Shown: positions 10,340 to 23,089, numbered from the stretch's first letter. The stretch: 64,000 nt of DNA from Platerodrilus igneus (GCA_036346225.1 JARFIW010000881.1:1775001-1839000), one strand, 5' to 3'. Notes: generated by a model not told the origin, from the sequence alone. Made by a program: numbers and translations.

Positions 10340-11192
10340 TCACAGCTCTAGCTTTAGGGGTCGCTGTCCCGATTTCTTTCCGAAATAGAGCGCCTCTGAC
10401 TTTGACGTGTTAAATTTTAACTTTACCGCCTGCGACCATTTGTGGAGTTTATTAAGTCCCTCGTTCGGTTTTGTACGCATATCCATTAATAATCGCGATC
10501 TGACAATCAAAAGTGTATCATCCGCAAACCCAACGATTGAGCATCCTGTGGGCAACTTGACCCTAAAGTTGCTCTCATACAACAACTTCCAAAATGTGGG
10601 ACCAAAGCATGACCCCTGCGGACATGCCCTTTCCACTTTGCGCGACAAAACTTCACCCGGAATTTCAACATGTGCCCTTCGCCCCGAGAAATAACTCTTG
10701 ACCAAAGACATCAAGTTTTGCGGACAACCCTTATTTTCCAACTCGCAAACAATCAATGGCCACCAGGCAACATCAAATGTCCAAAGCAACAACAACACAG
10801 TACCCTTTAGCATCTTTCGCCTGCTTAATTTCCACAACAACGAACTCGAGTGCGTCGAAAGTCGACTTTGCCTCCATAAAACCGAACTGTCGGTTATTAA
10901 AACCGCCGCTGTCACGCACTAAGTTCTCAATTCGGGTGGTCATAATGCGATCCAAAACTTTCCCTAGCACCGGTAGCAAGCTAATTAGACGATAGCTGCC
11001 CGGGCCTGACGCATCCGCCTTTTTAGGTTTAGGTATGAATTTCACGTTTTGGACTTTCCAGCAACGCGGAAAGACGCTCCTCTTTAGACAAAGATAAAAC
11101 AACCCGGCAAAGACACACGGGGCTAACAGGCACGCCTTCAGAGCTGCGTCTGAAGTAATTCCGTCATGCCCAGGTGCCTTCTCAGGGTTCAT
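10340..11192 (-). pseudogene. LINE reverse transcriptase domain
   Basis: Two overlapping frames carry one domain. The first (11192-10773) has KAPGHDGI, WKVQNVKFIPKP, YRLISLLPVLGK and FGFMEAKSTFDAL. The second (10915-10340) resumes at AWWPLI and carries SYFSGRRA, ACPQGSCFGPTFW and the catalytic GFADDTLLIV. A frameshift lies near 10775-10790, at the LD...AW junction that holds the first catalytic Asp. This is a classic non-LTR reverse transcriptase with F-A-D-D. Sequence between 10339 and 9774 (thumb and connection) is broken in all frames. Confidence 0.85.
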
Positions 11193-11444
11193 TCTCCTAA
11201 GAGCCCTGACAACCTCGTGAACTAGGATTGCCTTATCGGCACCTGTTCCTTGCGCCTCTGCAGCTTTCCGACGTACTAAATCGTGCGACCCCTCATCCTC
11301 CTCGGGATTATTCGAAGGGAAGAATTTCTCTAATAAATATTCCGCCGCGGTTTTAAAACCTTAGGTATATTTGCCATTTGTCTTTCTTTTATTACCAAGC
11401 GCGATTTTCTGCTGTTTACCCCTTATTACACGGTATGCGGTTCC

Positions 11445-11705
11445 TCAAGGTTTTTTCTGTGAGTTTCGCGTGCAGAATTGTTTGAATTCATTTGTTCGCG
11501 TTTCTTCTATTAATATCTTATATTCGCGGTAGCTTTGATTGTATTCTACTCTCCGTTGTTCTCTTATATCTCCCGAAACGCGTTGATAACGGCGCCTTAG
11601 GTTACGCGTTTCTGCCCGCTCTGTGGTTTGTTCCCGGGTCCACCAGGGTACTCTGTCTTTAAATGTTCTTTTTCGCGGCATGGAGTACGATGACGCGTCT
11701 ACCAC
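11445..11705 (-). pseudogene. LINE linker between endonuclease and reverse transcriptase
   Basis: An 86-residue open segment contains VPWWTREQ and Arg-rich helices (RRRYQRV, RREYN-like, FKQFC). This is the pattern between endonuclease and reverse transcriptase of R1/jockey-type LINEs, where a VPWW motif precedes an Arg-rich stretch. It ends 250 nt before the next open reverse-transcriptase segment, so frames are broken between. Confidence 0.7.
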
Positions 11706-11710
11706 TGCGT

Positions 11711-13579
11711 CGGCAAATTTAGACAGCAGACAACAAAATCAAGCACTCCACGAAAGACTATCTGAAAGTTTATTTCCAAACTCATAATAATGAAGTATCC
11801 TTCTTCTGATGAGCTATATCTTATGCAAAAAATATAACCATGGTACATTTTCTAATTATGTTTCAGGCAAAACGATAACTTAAAACCAGGGGTACTTGAC
11901 GTGCAAAACTGCTAAACGGCTAAAAGTTGATCTCCCTTAGTGTAAACGCTGTAGAATACTCAGGGTAGCACAGAATGCTTTTGAAATCGCTAATGTGCTA
12001 TCGAATCAAGTGCTAGATTTCTTGTACTTCAACACAATGTTTCACTATTGTTAAAATGGTTAGAAATTTTGAAACATGTGAAAACAGTTTACAAAGTATA
12101 AACTTTGAACGCAAGTTGTAAACATTTAATAACGTTAGAAACTTAGGAAATGCATACCGATAGTATTCACGATTCTTCCTCGATTGTTACCTTATTATTT
12201 CAAACCCAAATTCCATTATAATTATAGTCGTCTCTACAAAGTTTGTTCGGTTACTAGCTCTTGGTATCTGCATTCAGGAACTACAAAGCAATGGCTTTTA
12301 CATTTGATCAGCTTGATTGAGTACGACCACTTATTTCATAATGCAAATAAATTTTACAGCGAGATTACAGTTTATGAAATCCATAAGCTTAAGGAACTGG
12401 AAAAACTGCTTTTGGTGATATTAAATTTTATTAAAAGAGCTTAGTACGTTTTCTCATTAGACGGAAAGAATCTGTACTCATTTCTCGGGAACGTGTACAG
12501 GTTGTTACACCTTACTGCAAGCATACGCTTTTCAAATTTAATATTATGCGGCGGAGTTTTAATAGTTCTTTTTGAATTATACTAAATTGCTTAACGAGGA
12601 AAGCTCCGACAGGTATTCTCACATAAGCTTTGCGCTCACTTTATGCACAAATTAACAAAGGATGGAAGTAGTTATATACTTCTTCAGTAATGCTACTCAG
12701 ACGGAGAATTTAATTATATTAAGAAATTCAGTTAATTCCGCTTTAATGCACTGTGTTAACTAAGGCTTGCTGCATCTAGGCAGTAATCTCTTAATCAAGA
12801 TGTTCAAGAGATGCTTCATTAACTTGCTTTATCGTTTTGGTACACTTCACTACATTTTCTTCCGATTCATCGCTCCTTCACAACTGTAATGATGTCCCGT
12901 TACAGTTCATCGTCTTTTATTACTTTTCAATAAATTTAGAATTTTTCTTGGTTTTTTGTTTCCTCACTCTTTTGCATTGATATTGGATACATTTCGTTAC
13001 CCTTAACTACACGTTATTCAATTTGACAGTTCATGAGATGGCAATATTCCCAACTACTGTTTGAAATAATTACAAGCATCTCATTTGTCCAAATCAAAAA
13101 TGCTTGCCGTATTTTGGAAAGAACGTTGAAATTAAACAAGTTAAGGTGTTAAGTAAAAAGCGTTTTTGAATATCCATATCAAAGCTTTGCATATCTATAC
13201 AAATTCAAAATTTATATATATATGAAATGCTAATTATTGCATCATATTAAAGAATGAGATGTTTCGCGACCACTTGTATCGTCCGCATTCTAATGGCATT
13301 AAACACTTTTACGCGCACGGTATTGTTGCGCAACCAGTTGTACCGCAAGCAACTTCGTGCTTCACGACTATCGGCCACGCTTTGCGGCCACACCAAAGTG
13401 TGCGACACCATACCATTTAACGCAAACGGACACTTTTTGCGATTTGTTGTTTCATCTGTATTTCGATGACTCGATTTTATGGCGTTTCAAAAATTGTTCT
13501 CTACATACTTCCCTGAAATTGATGCTCGGCGTATATCCTCTCGGACCTTTCCTTTTCGGAGAAAAATTATCTTATCGAG
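11711..13579. other. No gene recognised
   Basis: AT-rich sequence. Two short open frames at 12184-12444 (+) and 13254-13469 (+) have no motif I recognise and no sign of splice-linked neighbours. I see no repeat boundary or RNA gene. Confidence 0.5.
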
Positions 13580-13590
13580 ATATATATATA

Positions 13591-13648
<58 letters not shown>
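13580..13648. repeat. (AT)n microsatellite
   Basis: About 69 bp of almost pure AT dinucleotide repeat with two ATA slips near its left end. Confidence 0.95.
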
Positions 13649-13651
<3 letters not shown>

Positions 13652-15214
13652 ATTGATAGAAACGAATACGAAACCGAAGTGGTTAATTTCGTCACTCAAA
13701 CGAGGGGTTGGAGTAAAAAGGTATTTAATTTAAGCTTTAACATCGTATTCGTCGTTTATTGGGTTTTTCGAAGAACCTTGTAATGCGATGCATTACGCTA
13801 AATCAATTAGATAGGAAATATATAATATTTAATTTTGAATGAATTAATATGTTATGAGAACATCTTGTAGAATCTTTATTTCATATTGGTGTTTGAAAAT
13901 CAAGATTGGTAATTAAATCCGTATTTTTGTTTCAAATTATTATAAATCCACAAGAATGAAAATAAACCAATTCTATTTTAATTGTAAAATTTTATAATGG
14001 AAGCATTGCGTGATCTTTTTAGAAATCTTTCTGAGTTTTTGTGAAATTCATTAAAATGCATCTTAAATTTGAGCGTTTAAAGTTGTTTAATAGATTGAAG
14101 GCAATACAATATAGTTTTAATTAGCAGTGGTGCAGTTATCATAAACTAAACTACAAATACAGTTTATTACAATGTACTCTGTAGACCCTGTCATGAAAAT
14201 GCACACTTATAGGGTTACCAAAAATGATGTCATTTTTTATACATTTAGACTACAATAAGTGCAAATGTAAGGTTTTAGATTAAAAGAAAATATAGATACA
14301 CCTACGTAAATTACAGTACAAGGTCTTCCTACGTGTTATTTAATACAAAAGGTAATAGCAATATTGTGTAATAATAGAAAACCTCGGAATATTAAATTTA
14401 AGAGTAGGGGAATTAAAAATAATAAAAGCTGAGTGAGATTGAGTTGCAACAGTCTTCTATGAATCGGTATTCTGAGACCATTTGAGGTGTTGTATTATAA
14501 TAAAATTGGAAGGCTGATTTTAGTGCTAGATCCCCCAGTGGGGTTAATTTAAAGGAAATGGGGTAATAGTAAGTTTTAATCAGGAGGATGGTACAGAGCT
14601 CTAAGAAAAATTGTAGGCTATTTTGCCCCGGAAATGTGCGGCAATCAACATTTTATATAAAATACCTTTACAAGGGGCAGGGTATATTTAATTGCGTAAG
14701 TGCGGATTTAATATTGGAACACCGTTTTTTAAAACGGGTGGTAGAATTCCCTCCATTAAATTGGAACTGTGTGAGGCATGATTCGAAATTAGAGAGCTGC
14801 TGTGATTAGACTCTTGGTTGAATGATTTGGAACTATCCTGATGGCAATTGGAAATTCTGAAATTGAACTGCTAATACTTTTATGAAGCGTTTGAGAAACT
14901 ATACTATGCATGTATGGCTTTTAATTGTGTGTTTTGGTAATAACTCAGTAATTAAATGGAAATAAATAGTAAAAGTATCAAATGTAAAATACTTTGAAAC
15001 GGCGTACCCTTGGAAATGGACTGCTTTCTTGTTTAAGCAACGACATTACCATTAATGTGGAATTCACTAATGTAGCAATTGGATAGAAGAGCAGGAAAAT
15101 GTAGAGCGTTTTGTGGTTTTGTTATTGCATTAGGGTAAATTTGTTTTACGATTTTTTTAGGATTTAGTTTATCATTACCTGGCCAGATTACAGATAGGTT
15201 ATTTTTAGGAGAAC
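13649..15214. other. No gene recognised
   Basis: AT-rich non-coding sequence. A 73-codon open frame at 14588-14809 (+) has no recognisable motif. Nothing else is supported. Confidence 0.5.

Positions 15215-15263
<49 letters not shown>
15215..15263. repeat. (AT)n microsatellite
   Basis: About 49 bp of uninterrupted AT dinucleotides, flanked by GAACGT on the left and AGGTGTATATG on the right. Confidence 0.95.
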
Positions 15264-15265
<2 letters not shown>

Positions 15266-17357
15266 TGTATATGTAATGAAATTGTTTTTTATGTCAATAA
15301 AGGGTAAGTTTTAGGTGGATTTTTATTTAACTTATTTAGCAAATAGGTAATAATTTGTAAAGGACCTCCAGCACCTCAGTGAGTGTTGTATCTGGAAGTA
15401 GTATTTGATTTTAATAGAGAAACGCGGCGACCGAATGTAGGAATAAATTAAACAAAGACGTTTATGCGGTAAAACAGTCTTCCTCATATACAAGGACATC
15501 ACACAGCTTGCGACGACCGACTGTTCGGCGCCCCTCGATATTGACGAAGACAAAACTTCTCATAGTAAGTGTTAATGTAATGCAGATTTTTAGTTGGGTA
15601 ACCTTATTATTTATTAGTTTTCTAGTTTTTATTGTTTCATTATTTTCTTTTCGCTTTTGTTTATAGTAACCCGCCCTAGACTATTGCAGTTAGCCGATGC
15701 ATCCCTTTTATTGTTAAGGGGTCACCTCCCTTTCAAGATAAGTTAAAATTGAAATTGTTTTAACCGTAACAAGAAATTTTCATCCGTACCAACCTACATG
15801 TAATTAAGGGACGAACATAGAATACGAGTGACTGTGTTATGTGTTATTCGAGGAAGTTTACAAATATTAAAGGTGCTTAAATTTAACAAATACGCAGGTA
15901 GTTGGTCGATTTTGCCTTCAATTTGTATAAGATTGTGGTATGTACATTTTCACATCTACAAATATATACTAACCATACGTAGAAATTAACCGCTATAGAT
16001 TATCGGCATCGTTTTGGGAAGACCCACGAGATGGAACCGCGTTTATGGTTGTTAAAGTTGAATTGTGAAAAATTGCAAAAAATTAGCTCTCGCATTAGCT
16101 GTCTTTTCAATAATGTGTTTCTGCAAATTCTACCAAAACTGATGCTCTACGAGTTTTCTTAGACATTTCTATTTTTAAAGAGAAACGGCCTTTTCATAAA
16201 AATTTATAGTTGTTGAAAATTTATAATTATTGATATAGCTATTCGAATAAGGCACTTTGGTTTTAAAATACGGAACTCTAGAAATAGAATGCAAAATCTT
16301 GTGCAGTAGGTTGCCCTTGCACCACATAAGATATCTAGGATTAATATGGCCAGTCGCTTAATATTGTCAAATGCATATATCTATAAAAATAACAGCAGTA
16401 TGGATTAAGATCTACCATGCTGCTTTGTTCATTTATCAGTCGCTTAAAAAACGTGGAAACTAGATAATACCCTCCAGTTACCTGCAGCACCTACAAGTTA
16501 GAAGTCTTTATCTCGTTTTATGCACAATGAGACCGTATTTTGGGCTACAGTATAAGAAAATCCGTATGCAAAAGAAATGTAGAAAAAGAAAAAATGTTCA
16601 TATAACGTTTGTAAGGCAATTGTTTATATACGGTCGCGATATGAGCGAAAAGAAACAATCACATTACATCAATCGTTCAATTAATTACTTACCTCTAGTT
16701 AACTTAATGAACTATTTACTAACGTTGGCCAACGCACGATTATAGTACACAATATTTCCAAAACAAGTAAAAGATACGTATAAGCACTTGGTTACCTATT
16801 TCACTCACATATGTACAATACTTGCACACATTACATACTTAAAACTTTTTAGCCCCCTCCCTCGTGAACACACATAAAGTATCATCAAAATACAGACGTT
16901 TTCATTCATACAATAATTGTAATGACTCCCTCGTATATTAGCATTTAATTTAAAGCATTCATCGATTTACATATAACAAAACGTATAAGCATGTGTGTCG
17001 AATATTCTAACGGTTTTTGTGTATTTTTCGCGTTCTTAAGATAACACTTGGTGATTCGTTATCTTTTGTTTAAAATCCATTTTGTCGATTGTGCTACGTA
17101 CAATGACGTGGCCGGAAAAAACTTAAATATACCAGGCTAACTACCAATGCGGTGAGGGGAGGGGTTTCTAGCATCACAAAAATAATACATCTCCAACGAT
17201 TTTTTATTTACAATAAAAAAAAACGCAAACATAGAAATTTCTATCAAAACTGCAAAACAAAATTACCTAAGGTTACTATTTAATAAAACAATTTTACTCA
17301 ATGAATAAATTCACTAATTGGTCCACGAAGTGCGCAATTTGTAGCTTACATGAAATA
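15264..17357. other. No gene recognised
   Basis: AT-rich, with short open frames (15332-15553 -, 16527-16745 +) that carry no known motif. A CAGTCGCTTAA motif occurs twice (16342, 16438). I cannot assign the stretch. Confidence 0.5.
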
Positions 17358-17606
17358 AATCTAATCAGTACCAAAAAGAACAACGCTGATACAATCGTTT
17401 AAGCGGATGGGTTAATTAAAAAAACATTAAATTTAGAAACCTTTTTAGTAAGGATTTTACCATACGAAGCATTTGTTAAAACTCTAATCAGTAAAAAAAG
17501 AATCCTGCTGATACTGTCGTATAAGCAGATCGGTTAAGTACAAAAAGTAAAAGCATTAAAGTTCGAAACTTTTCTAACAAGGATTTTACCAGAACAAACA
17601 TAAGCG
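17358..17606. repeat. Tandem duplication, ~126 bp unit, two copies
   Basis: CTAATCAGTA(C)AAAAAGAA, GCTGATAC, AAGCNGAT(G/C)GGTTAA, CATTAAA and AAGGATTTTACCA recur in order at 17358-17483 and 17484-17606. Copies are perhaps 70-75% identical by eye. No coding content. Confidence 0.7.
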
Positions 17607-19151
17607 TATCTAATTTCAAATTGGGTTTATCCCTGGGTATGTTAGAAAAGGAAAACAAGTCACATACATGTGTCGGAATACTTATCTTGTCAGTCCTCGG
17701 AAGCGAATTGCCACAGCATCGCCGTGGTAGTCAGCAACAACCATGTTACTACCGTAATTACAACGGCGGCCTGCAGTTGATCTACATCAAGGAATAATCG
17801 GGCTACGCAAGAAGTAATTTAGCCTCCAGATAAGAGCAAATCTACACATTTGATAGAGAAGAAACGTTCATCGCTCTTGAAGTAACAGAACGAGTAGTTT
17901 TTACAGGTGCATCAACGCACAAGCTGCAGAATCAAAGTTTGAAAGGAGTTTAAAATAACACGAACTCGAAAAGCAAACATTCGCGTTATCGAAACGCGAT
18001 TGAAACTGAAAAACATGGTTTTACCGGAAAATAGTAGGATATATTATTTCGACCAATCTTTAAATGGGAAACCCACAAGAACGCAATTACACGTTATCGG
18101 AAAGTATAACGCGCTCACGGATACCTAACAGGATTTTGACTAATTAATTGTAGCAAAAGCTTGTCGTTTCAAAACAACTAGATTTACGTTGAGAACTTCT
18201 TGGAAAGAGTATTTATTATTAATTATGCGGAAAGATTTAACAATAGACATGGAATGTATACGAACGGACAATGAAATAACAAGGGATTTGAGTTGAAAAT
18301 TATGGTAAAGCGAGTGTATCTGAACAGGTACAATATATCGGGTATTGTTGGAGAATTTAATACTAGAAAGGAATTTATGTAAATAAAATAACCAATTATT
18401 GCCGAAAATGAACGTAACAATTGTTTCCAAATGCTCTTGAGTATGTTCGATCAAAACATATTAGAGGGGTTAGGAAGAGCTTCAGAATTTAAGCCACGAA
18501 GTGTGATCTATGATCATCCGGTGTACTTAGTTGGGACTGTACGTTCTACTACTTTATTTCAATTCCTTCTATCAATGCATAACCTTTAAGTATTTGGAAT
18601 TTATAAATAAATTTCAGAGTATAGAAACTCATAGCATAGCTATGCGATATAATAATCAGTGGCTTAAATTTAAAGAAGTATCAAACACGTACAAAGTAAT
18701 TATTTCGTATTTGACTAACGATGTTGTTTTTATGGTTTGATGAATACGGAACCGCAAAACAGCTTAAACGTCGTTGTAGATTTTTTTATGAATTATACCG
18801 TCTAGAAGTTAAATTTTTACATTCAACTAGTATTCAAAACACTTGACGTGTAGCCCTCAGCAATGTCCAGTTTCTGTCGAAAATTAAGAATTATGGATTT
18901 TCAAAGTTTCTTGGGCGTGTAAAAATTCGTGGTTGTTGAATTCTCGCCAAGGCGCGAATTTTTTATTACACTATACTAGATGTCACTTTAATTTCACATC
19001 TGGCAAACAGTCGTTTAATGCTAAAAGGTTGCTTCCGTCGTAGAAACCTTAAAATAATGAAAGTACAAGTTGAAATTTATAAAGCCTAGCGCATATAAAA
19101 TATTAAAACAAGTGTATATCCGTCATTTACAAGTACCTATATCATTAATTT
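17607..19151. other. No gene recognised
   Basis: AT-rich stretch. An open frame of 104 codons at 18140-18454 (-) has no known motif and looks like chance in AT-rich DNA. Confidence 0.45.
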
Positions 19152-19330
19152 GTTTTCGACCTTACTTAAAGTCGGTTTGACGCAGCTCTAACTTCTTTTC
19201 TATTCTGTGCTAATCTAAAAAGCTCTACATACCATTCACAATCTAAATTTCTAATAATTTGATGAATATCTCGGTCTAGGTCTTCCTATACTCTTATATC
19301 TCTTTCTTATCTACCTGGCTCTACATAGAT
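19152..19330 (-). mobile_element. Isolated 3' end of the second LINE
   Basis: This segment is similar to 19660-19840, the C-terminal end of the LINE at 19650-21640 (TTTGTTTTCGA, CTTACTTA, TTCTATTCT, TCTACATACC, TTCACAA on the + strand). It is in the same orientation. It is a second, more degenerate copy or a duplicated fragment of the 3' end. Confidence 0.6.
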
Positions 19331-19437
19331 ATTAACAGCCTGATGGTTGTTAAAGAACTCCAACATGTTTACATGATTCCCATTTATAAGAAAATGAAAT
19401 AATACCTGGATATCCCCTCCAAAAAAGGAAAAATGTT

Positions 19438-19617
19438 AAATTATATGTTCTGGCACGGCTTAGGCAACGAATCGCTGCCAACATGCCAGATTGTTAACCA
19501 ATTGTGAGTTATGTCATGGATACATTTATTAAGTTATATGTTATGGTAAGGCTTAAGCAACGAATCGCTGCTTACATGCCAGACCGCTAACTAATTGTGA
19601 GTTATGTCTTGATGACA
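19438..19617. repeat. Two-copy tandem repeat with internal inverted repeat
   Basis: Two ~90-100 bp units (starts ~19438 and ~19533) share GGCTTA(A/G)GCAACGAATCGCT and ACATGCCAGA, followed by AATTGTGAGTTATGTC. In unit 1, CTGGCA and TGCCAG are perfect inverted repeats around a 28-nt loop. In unit 2 the left arm has decayed to TGGTA. The pair lies exactly between the two LINE 3' ends. Confidence 0.65.
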
Positions 19618-20438
19618 TTTAGTTAACTGAATTTTATTTATTTATTTATTTTTTTGATTTGTTTTCGAACTTACTTAGGGTTGGTTTAACGCAGTTCTAA
19701 ATTCTATTCTATTTTGAGCTAGTCTAAAAAGGTCTACATACCCTTCACAACCTAAATCTCTAACAACTTGACTAATATAGTTTTGTCTAGGTTCCTCATG
19801 TCTTAACTGGTGCCCTATCATTCTATCTCTCCTGACCTTTAATTGTTTCCACATACAGGGTTCCTCACCTATCCTTCAATAAACTTCCTCATTTGTTACT
19901 CTATCTGTCCAACTAATCTTTAACATTTTCCTATAGCACTAAGTTTCAAAAGTTTCTATTCTTTTCTTATCTACCTCTTTAGTTGTTCATGTCTCATTAC
20001 CGTATAATAAATGCTCCATTAGTACGACTTTAAGAAACTTTTTCTATTATCTAAACTAATACTATTAGCTATTGGTAAGTCTTTTTTTAAGAACATTTTT
20101 CTAGCTTGAGCTATTCTAGCTACTATATCTCTTCTGCGTCCATCCTTTGTAATTATACTACCTAAATAGCAAAATTCATCTACCGCCTATAACTCGGTAT
20201 TACCTTTTTTTAATTTTGCTTTAGAACTAGGCTGTAACTCACGTGTCATTATCTTTGTCTTTACTGAATTAATTCTCATACTATAGTTACTCTGTAGTAT
20301 CTCATTTATAATATTTAAAAAGTCTCCTAACCCTTTTCTAGACTCTGCTATAATGGCTATATCATCTGCAAAACGAAAACATGTCTATTTTCTCTCCCTG
20401 TACACTAATACCTATCTCTTTTCTCTCTCTAGCTAAGT

Positions 20439-20645
20439 TTAAAGCTCCTCAATATAAACATTAAAAATCAAAGAAGATAGTATACAGCCCTGTGTAACAC
20501 CATTTCTAATCTTAGCTTCCTTTTCTATTTTGTCAAATTTAATTACTACGCTTTGATTTTCATATAGACTGTACATAATTTTTCTATCTCTATGAGAGAT
20601 TCCAATTTTTCGCAAAACCCTGAACATAACAAGCCAATTAACCAT
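20439..20645 (-). pseudogene. Second LINE: reverse transcriptase palm
   Basis: A 68-residue open segment contains VNWLVMFRVLRKIGISHRDR, SLYENQSV and NGVTQGCILSSLIFNVYIEE. The latter is the conserved G-x-x-Q-G-C-x-L-S block immediately before the catalytic F-A-D-D, which follows in another frame near 20370. Confidence 0.8.
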
Positions 20646-20646
20646 A

Positions 20647-21144
20647 TCAACTGCTTTTTTTAAATCTATAAACGCAAAATGAGTTTTTTTGATTTTTTTG
20701 TAACCTTTTTTCGATAATTACCCGAATCGGTTCTCTAGTCCCTCTGTCTTTACGAAATCCATATTGGTCTTCGCCTAAAAAATTTTCAGTCAAAGCTTCT
20801 ACTCTATTTTTAATTATTATTGTTAGTATATTGGAAGCATGGGAAGTTAAACTAGCTATTTTAAAATTCTCACACCTTTCAGCTGCTGACTTTTTTGGGT
20901 TTGGGATAATAATATTTTTTTCGAAATCTATCGGGACTTCACCTATATCATATATTACTTTTACTAGTTCATATAATCTGTCCAAAGTTTTCTGACTTGC
21001 ATATTTTATTAATTCTGCAGGTACATCGTCTATCCCTGGCGCTTTATTTAGTTTAAGATCTCTAACAGTTTTATCAAATTCCTCTCTTAATGTTGAGAAC
21101 CCTATTTCTACATCCTCTCCTTGGTCGTTGTCCAACTCATCCAT
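20647..21144 (-). pseudogene. Second LINE: reverse transcriptase fingers/palm start
   Basis: A 165-residue open segment carries LKLNKAPGIDDVPAELIKY, NIIIPNPKKSAAERCENFK and DQYGFRKDRGTREPI, motifs 1-3 of non-LTR reverse transcriptases. The frame is lost just before the first catalytic Asp segment (AFVDLxKAFD in relatives), where the + strand shows a T-rich slip region at 20657-20700. The domain resumes in the adjacent open segment 20645-20439. Confidence 0.8.
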
Positions 21145-21640
21145 ATTGTCTCTCTTATAAAAAATCTTTTAAATATCTTTTCCATCTATCTGCTACCTCA
21201 ACTTTCTTTATTAGAAGCTCATTATTCTCATATTTAATATCATTACATTTTTTCTTATCTTCCCCGAAAAACTTTTAACTACCCTGTAAGCCCTGTCTGT
21301 CTTACCTACTATCAAATCATCTTGTATTCCCTTACAATTCTCCTCCATTCATTTATTTCTAGCTTTTCTACACTCATGTACTATCTTCTAATTCTATTAT
21401 ATTTTTGCTTACTTTCACTATCCAATTTTCTGAAAGGTTTAAGCTTTCTTCTATTCTCTATTAAATCTAATATCTCCTTTCTTATCCAGGGTTTTCTGGC
21501 TTCTACTTTTTTCTTACTTATTGTTTGTGTTGCTGTATCATGTACAGCCCTGTTTATTTCTTTCCATGTATTTTCTACGTTCCCTCGTATAACTATCTCT
21601 TTGATCTTATTATCCAATACTCGTTTATATTCCTACATAT

Positions 21641-22164
21641 TTACTAAAATGGACATTATGAAAGTGATTCATATTTTGTCTATCTTAGGTTTCTAAATTT
21701 ATATTTTCATAAAGCAGTTTAACAATAGATTACCTGTACTATTGGGACGGTTATTTTTAATAACATCTATGAAAAGCACGTAGACCTTTTGAACATTGTT
21801 CGGTACTTAAGTACTTTATGTGCAAAATCAGCTGAATTCAAAAATGGCTAATTGTAAAATTTTGCTTGAATATATAATTTAAAAAACTGGTGTTTTTGTC
21901 AGCATTCATATATGAAGTATTTCTGAACCATCCCTGGTTGAGCTATTAATTTTAATATATCTAAGTGCAGTGACGATAAACTTCTTTTCTCATTTATGTT
22001 TTCTTCGCTTTCTCTTCACCCCTCCTACTCATCGCTCAAACGCAGAAGTAAAGCTTAGCGCTAGTTCGTAAACACTTATTTCATCTATCGTCTAGAGGCA
22101 ACAGTATCTGGAACTTTATGTTCCACTCAAGCTTTTTAATCTCAACACAGGGCAAGTCTTTCAA
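21641..22164. other. No gene recognised
   Basis: AT-rich sequence between the LINE and a CA-rich repeat; no motif or boundary seen. Confidence 0.45.
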
Positions 22165-22366
22165 CATACACAAGCATACACACAATATATTGCCACACAC
22201 TCCATGCGCACACACCAACAAACACACACGTACACACATGCACGTACACACATATGCCACACACGTACATACATAAAGTACATTCACAAACACACATGTA
22301 AACACGCACGCGCAAGCACGCACACTTTCACACACACGCGCCCTATATATGTACACACAAACACGC
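22165..22366. repeat. CA-rich simple-sequence tract
   Basis: About 200 bp of imperfect (CA)n with TACA, GCA and CGCA variants (ACACACAAACACACACG-like). The pattern yields His/Thr- or Cys/Val-rich open frames on either strand that are artefacts of the repeat. Confidence 0.9.
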
Positions 22367-23089
22367 TACATCATTTTTCAACTTAATAAAATAATTTAGA
22401 AATGTGGCCTTAATTGACTAACCTGCACTACTAGGAATTAAAATGGTCAACTTTAATGCTGTACTGTTATGGTTACATTCTTTATACAGCATATGCAAAA
22501 TTAATAAAAAATTTCAAAGGAATTTTACAGTTCTAGATCAAACTTGTAACAAACATATACGCAGAAATTCATTGTATATAGTGAAAGCAGATTTCATAAT
22601 CAAATACTACAAATCTAATATTTGTCATTATAAAATATTGTTGATAAGAAAGTTTATTGCGTATCATTAGTGTTTTTCGGTGTTAGATATTAATAGTGCT
22701 AGTCGGGACCACCACTGGGTCATAGCCACTTTTTACTAATTAGATTTTACTGCCTTACCACCCCCTTTTTTTTAAAAATGTGATTGTAACCACATGGACC
22801 AATATTTTGTAAAGTGTAAACTGATTGGAACAAACTTTAAATGCAAACTACGTAGGCGAGTAGACTGTTAGGGGAAGCACCATTTAATACACACAATGCA
22901 CCTGTAAACTTAAAAAATCACACTACAAACGCTGCTCTACTATGTTTTCAAGGATTTTTACAGCGCAATAGTGCACATAGTTTATAAAATCATTTTTGCG
23001 GTTTTTGCTAAATACCTTCTAATAACGTCTTGCAACTTATTTGTTTTGCATAGTTTAAATTCTATTGCTAAAACAGATAGAGCTTATAG
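22367..23089. other. No gene recognised
   Basis: AT-rich; a 75-codon frame at 22443-22670 (+) has no known motif. Immediately to the right lies the orphan primer-site leader of E6. Confidence 0.45.

Larger units (their letters stand above)
8783..11710 (-). mobile_element. R1/LOA-like LINE, 5'-truncated
   Basis: A minus-strand non-LTR retrotransposon remnant covers the linker before the reverse transcriptase, the reverse transcriptase, RNase H and the C-terminal Cys-rich region, in that order. The endonuclease that should precede the linker is absent, so the copy is 5'-truncated near 11710. An RNase H after the reverse transcriptase is known in the I, R1 and LOA clades. The 3' end is marked by a degenerate A-rich tail (T-rich on the + strand, 8783-8843). 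The region is far richer in CpG and GC than its surroundings. No target duplication was identified with confidence. Confidence 0.85.
19650..21640 (-). mobile_element. Second LINE, endonuclease-reverse transcriptase type, 5'-truncated
   Basis: A minus-strand non-LTR retrotransposon remnant. From its 5' side it has the linker (RKPWIRKEILDLIENRRKL, 21617-21381) and reverse-transcriptase fingers (KLNKAPGIDDVPAELIKYA, QYGFRKDRGTREPI, 21144-20647). Next come the palm (WLVMFRVLRKIGI, GVTQGCILSSLIFNVYIEEL, 20645-20439) and an F-A-D-D motif in broken frame near 20370. The C-terminal region has YLGSIITKDGRRRDIV, MLKISW-like and RRDRMIGHQLR segments down to ~19830. At least four frame breaks are present. 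The endonuclease is absent. A (TTTA)n-type tail lies at 19632-19656 on the + strand. Clade is not resolved; the composition is like endonuclease-RT LINEs common in insects. Confidence 0.85.

Noticed and set aside
7560..11725. 16-bp match TCGGCAAATTTAGACA at 7560 and 11710 as target duplication of the R1-like LINE
   Set aside because: The LINE has an A-rich tail at 8783-8843, over 1 kb from the left copy; a chance match of this length in 64 kb of AT-rich DNA is plausible.
13487..13699. Minus-strand frame with a long Ile-Tyr repeat
   Set aside because: It is the translation of the (AT)n microsatellite.
22081..22386. Cys/Val-rich and His/Thr-rich frames
   Set aside because: Both are translations of the CA-rich simple repeat.
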